The notes below the pieces were generated by a model. That model did no database searches and was not told where the DNA came from. It was given only the letters and a program-made list of their open reading frames with translations. A stretch of DNA of 64,000 bases, taken from positions 248,001 through 312,000 of the forward strand of contig NZ_JAKCPW010000009.1 of assembly GCF_021440085.1 (NCBI RefSeq), in the 5' to 3' direction. The translations under genes and the position numbers were made by a program. This document shows positions 62,455 to 64,000 of the stretch, one piece after another. This DNA is from Dyadobacter sp. CY261 (lineage in GTDB: Bacteria > Bacteroidota > Bacteroidia > Cytophagales > Spirosomataceae). The number at the start of each line of letters is the position of its first letter. The stretch's first letter is position 1.

Positions 62455-64000
62455 TCAGAAAGTTAAACCCACCTTAAAGCCGATAGGAATCACCCAGGGG
62501 GTTACGTTGTAACGCTCGATACCTTGCTTGAACTGAGTACCCGCCTGCGCGTTCGACTCCTGCTGGAATGCCTGCTCGGGATCGATACCGATTTTAGCTT
62601 TGGTCCAGAGCATAATATTACGGCTGTAAACGGCCACATTGGCATTCTGCAAACCGAGGCGTTTCACAAATGTGGCGGGCAGGTCGTATCCCAGGGAGAT
62701 TTCGCGAAGTTTCACAAATGATGCATCGAATGTGGCCGCACGGGTGAAATCCCAAGGGTAGTTATCACCATATGGGATGTATTTGGTACCCGGACCACCC
62801 AGGTTTTCGGTATAACCTACAATTTCGCCGCCTTCATTATACTCGGCGATTACGCCCGGGTTAAATACCGCATAGTTATAGGTATTGCCACCATATTCAA
62901 ATGGGAAGCCGCCGTATTCTTTAGTAGGTCCTCCTACAATATTGAAATGATTTCCATGGATCGCTACCTTGTCGTTGTTGACTAGATAGTTGCGCAGCTG
63001 ATCGCCGGTCATACCGTTCGGGTTAATGAGGTTATCCAGGAAACGTTGCGATTTCAGGTCGGATTCACCATAACGATAGGTTTGGGATACGAAATCACCA
63101 CCCTGACGCCAATCGAAGGACATGTTGAGGGTAAAGCCTTTGTACGATAACGATGTCTGCAAGCCCAACAGGAAGTCCGGATTGAAGTTACCGATCTTGT
63201 TACGCGTGTTCGTTGAGCCGATAGATTGCCACGAACCGTTTTCATCCAGAATAGGGTAACCATAATAAGGAGAGCTTTTGTCCTTCACTGTTACAACTTC
63301 CGAATCGTAAATGTCGCCGATCTGTTCGCCTACGTAAGTCCAGGCACCACCTTTGGCATCCGTCCAGAGTGTATAGAAATCCAGCCCGTCAGACAGCGAT
63401 TTGATCGTCGTCCTGTTCCGCGACCAGTTGGCATTGATATCCCAGCGCCAGCCGTTCTTGTCGATGGGTGTGCCGCCCAAAGTAAATTCCAAACCTTTAC
63501 TTACGAGCAAACCTGCATTGATATTTTTGGAGGTAAAACCACTGGATCCCGGAAGCTTGGTCGGAATGATCTGGTTGCGGTTTTCCACCTGATAGTAAGT
63601 GGCTGTAAGCCGTAAGCGGTTATGGTAGAGGTTCAGGTCGAGACCATATTCATAGGAAGTGGCGATCTCCGGTTTCAGGTCGGGAAGCAAAATTTTCCCT
63701 GATTTCGACAATCGTGTAATACCATCCCACGCACCTGAATTGTCCAATGTCGCCAGCAGGCTGTATGGGTTCGTATCATTTCCCACCTGTGCCCAGCCTC
63801 CTCTCAGTTTGAACAAGCTGATTTGTTCTGCCATCGGGAACATTTCGTTCAGCAAAACACTCAACGAGGCCGACGGATAGAAGTACGAACGGTTAGCCTT
63901 CGGCAGCGTGCTCGACCAGTCATTCCGGGCAGTCAGATCGAGGTAAATCATGTCTTTGAAACCGAGGTTTACCAATCCATATGCACTGAATACGGCCTTT
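62455..64000 (-). CDS. SusC/RagA TonB-linked outer membrane protein, C-terminal part
   Basis: The frame is open to the window edge; only about the last 514 residues are seen. The barrel segment begins AVFSAYGLVNLGFKD and continues MIYLDLTARNDWSSTLP, the typical SusC signature strand. SYFYPSASLSVLLNEMF, LKLRGGWAQVGNDTNPYSL and EYGLDLNLYHNRLRLTATYY follow. It ends in a C-terminal aromatic strand (IPIGFKVGLTF) as BAM substrates do. With SusD it imports an oligomeric ligand by TonB energy. It is the first gene visible in the operon; the plug and N-terminal domain lie outside the window. Confidence 0.95.
   Translation of the reverse strand, partial: KAVFSAYGLVNLGFKDMIYLDLTARNDWSSTLPKANRSYFYPSASLSVLLNEMFPMAEQISLFKLRGGWAQVGNDTNPYSLLATLDNSGAWDGITRLSKSGKILLPDLKPEIATSYEYGLDLNLYHNRLRLTATYYQVENRNQIIPTKLPGSSGFTSKNINAGLLVSKGLEFTLGGTPIDKNGWRWDINANWSRNRTTIKSLSDGLDFYTLWTDAKGGAWTYVGEQIGDIYDSEVVTVKDKSSPYYGYPILDENGSWQSIGSTNTRNKIGNFNPDFLLGLQTSLSYKGFTLNMSFDWRQGGDFVSQTYRYGESDLKSQRFLDNLINPNGMTGDQLRNYLVNNDKVAIHGNHFNIVGGPTKEYGGFPFEYGGNTYNYAVFNPGVIAEYNEGGEIVGYTENLGGPGTKYIPYGDNYPWDFTRAATFDASFVKLREISLGYDLPATFVKRLGLQNANVAVYSRNIMLWTKAKIGIDPEQAFQQESNAQAGTQFKQGIERYNVTPWVIPIGFKVGLTF

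Noticed and set aside
1-64000. tRNA, rRNA, CRISPR arrays, insertion sequences and prophage genes
   Set aside because: None were seen by reading the sequence; no transposase, integrase or regular spaced repeats are present.

Overview
The window looks like chromosomal DNA of an aerobic, saprophytic member of the Bacteroidota, most like Cytophagales/Spirosomaceae such as Dyadobacter; this placement is inferred from gene content, not from a database search. The evidence is a SusC/SusD pair, TamL-type outer-membrane lipoprotein, DUF1080 and ThuA sugar enzymes, DUF4142 and lipoprotein FGE genes, almost no strong Shine-Dalgarno sequences, and several copies of the Bacteroidota promoter -7 box (TAnnTTTG). 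No rRNA, tRNA, CRISPR array, insertion sequence or prophage was seen. Coding density is high, and most genes are ordinary core or catabolic genes.

Positions 1-9,200 (minus strand) hold sugar and sulfate-ester catabolism. A DUF1080 - TIM-barrel isomerase - ThuA operon (ThuA cut by the window edge) lies beside a secreted GH130-like protein and a YceI protein. Then comes a tight four-gene operon: sulfatase, FAD oxidoreductase, lipoprotein formylglycine-generating enzyme (FGE) and a small alpha/beta hydrolase. Positions 9,200-15,000 hold a DUF4142 lipoprotein, a heme oxygenase-bacteriophytochrome pair, a type IB topoisomerase and a PA2169/DUF2383 protein. Positions 15,000-22,000 (minus) hold pyrD-ftsK-lolA, a nucleotidyltransferase-like gene overlapping a small gene split by a -1 frameshift at an A-rich heptamer, and a GH20 hexosaminidase.

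Positions 22,200-33,100 (plus) are envelope genes: a TonB-dependent receptor, a LolA-like protein, and overlapping tamB-tamL. Positions 33,100-42,400 are housekeeping: methylmalonyl-CoA epimerase, RsgA, a ROK regulator, Kdo transferase WaaA, an outer-membrane protein, LipA, MetK and a fatty-acid desaturase. Positions 42,400-46,600 carry a two-gene RND efflux system with no outer-membrane channel gene beside it. A 2,036-residue alpha-2-macroglobulin follows, coupled to a GNAT acetyltransferase.

Positions 53,500-64,000 hold a DegT aminotransferase, an unrecognised multi-pass membrane protein, and a minus-strand operon of susC (cut by the window edge), susD, a ceramidase-like hydrolase, a PqaA-type protein and a purple-acid-phosphatase-like metallophosphoesterase. 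This last locus has the layout of a polysaccharide utilisation locus but contains amide-, ester- and phosphate-hydrolase families instead of glycosidases. The observations most worth a second look are the frameshifted small gene at 19,443-19,600, the SusCD locus without glycosidases, the lipoprotein FGE with its sulfatase, and the TonB-receptor-like VGYG motif inside the alpha-2-macroglobulin.
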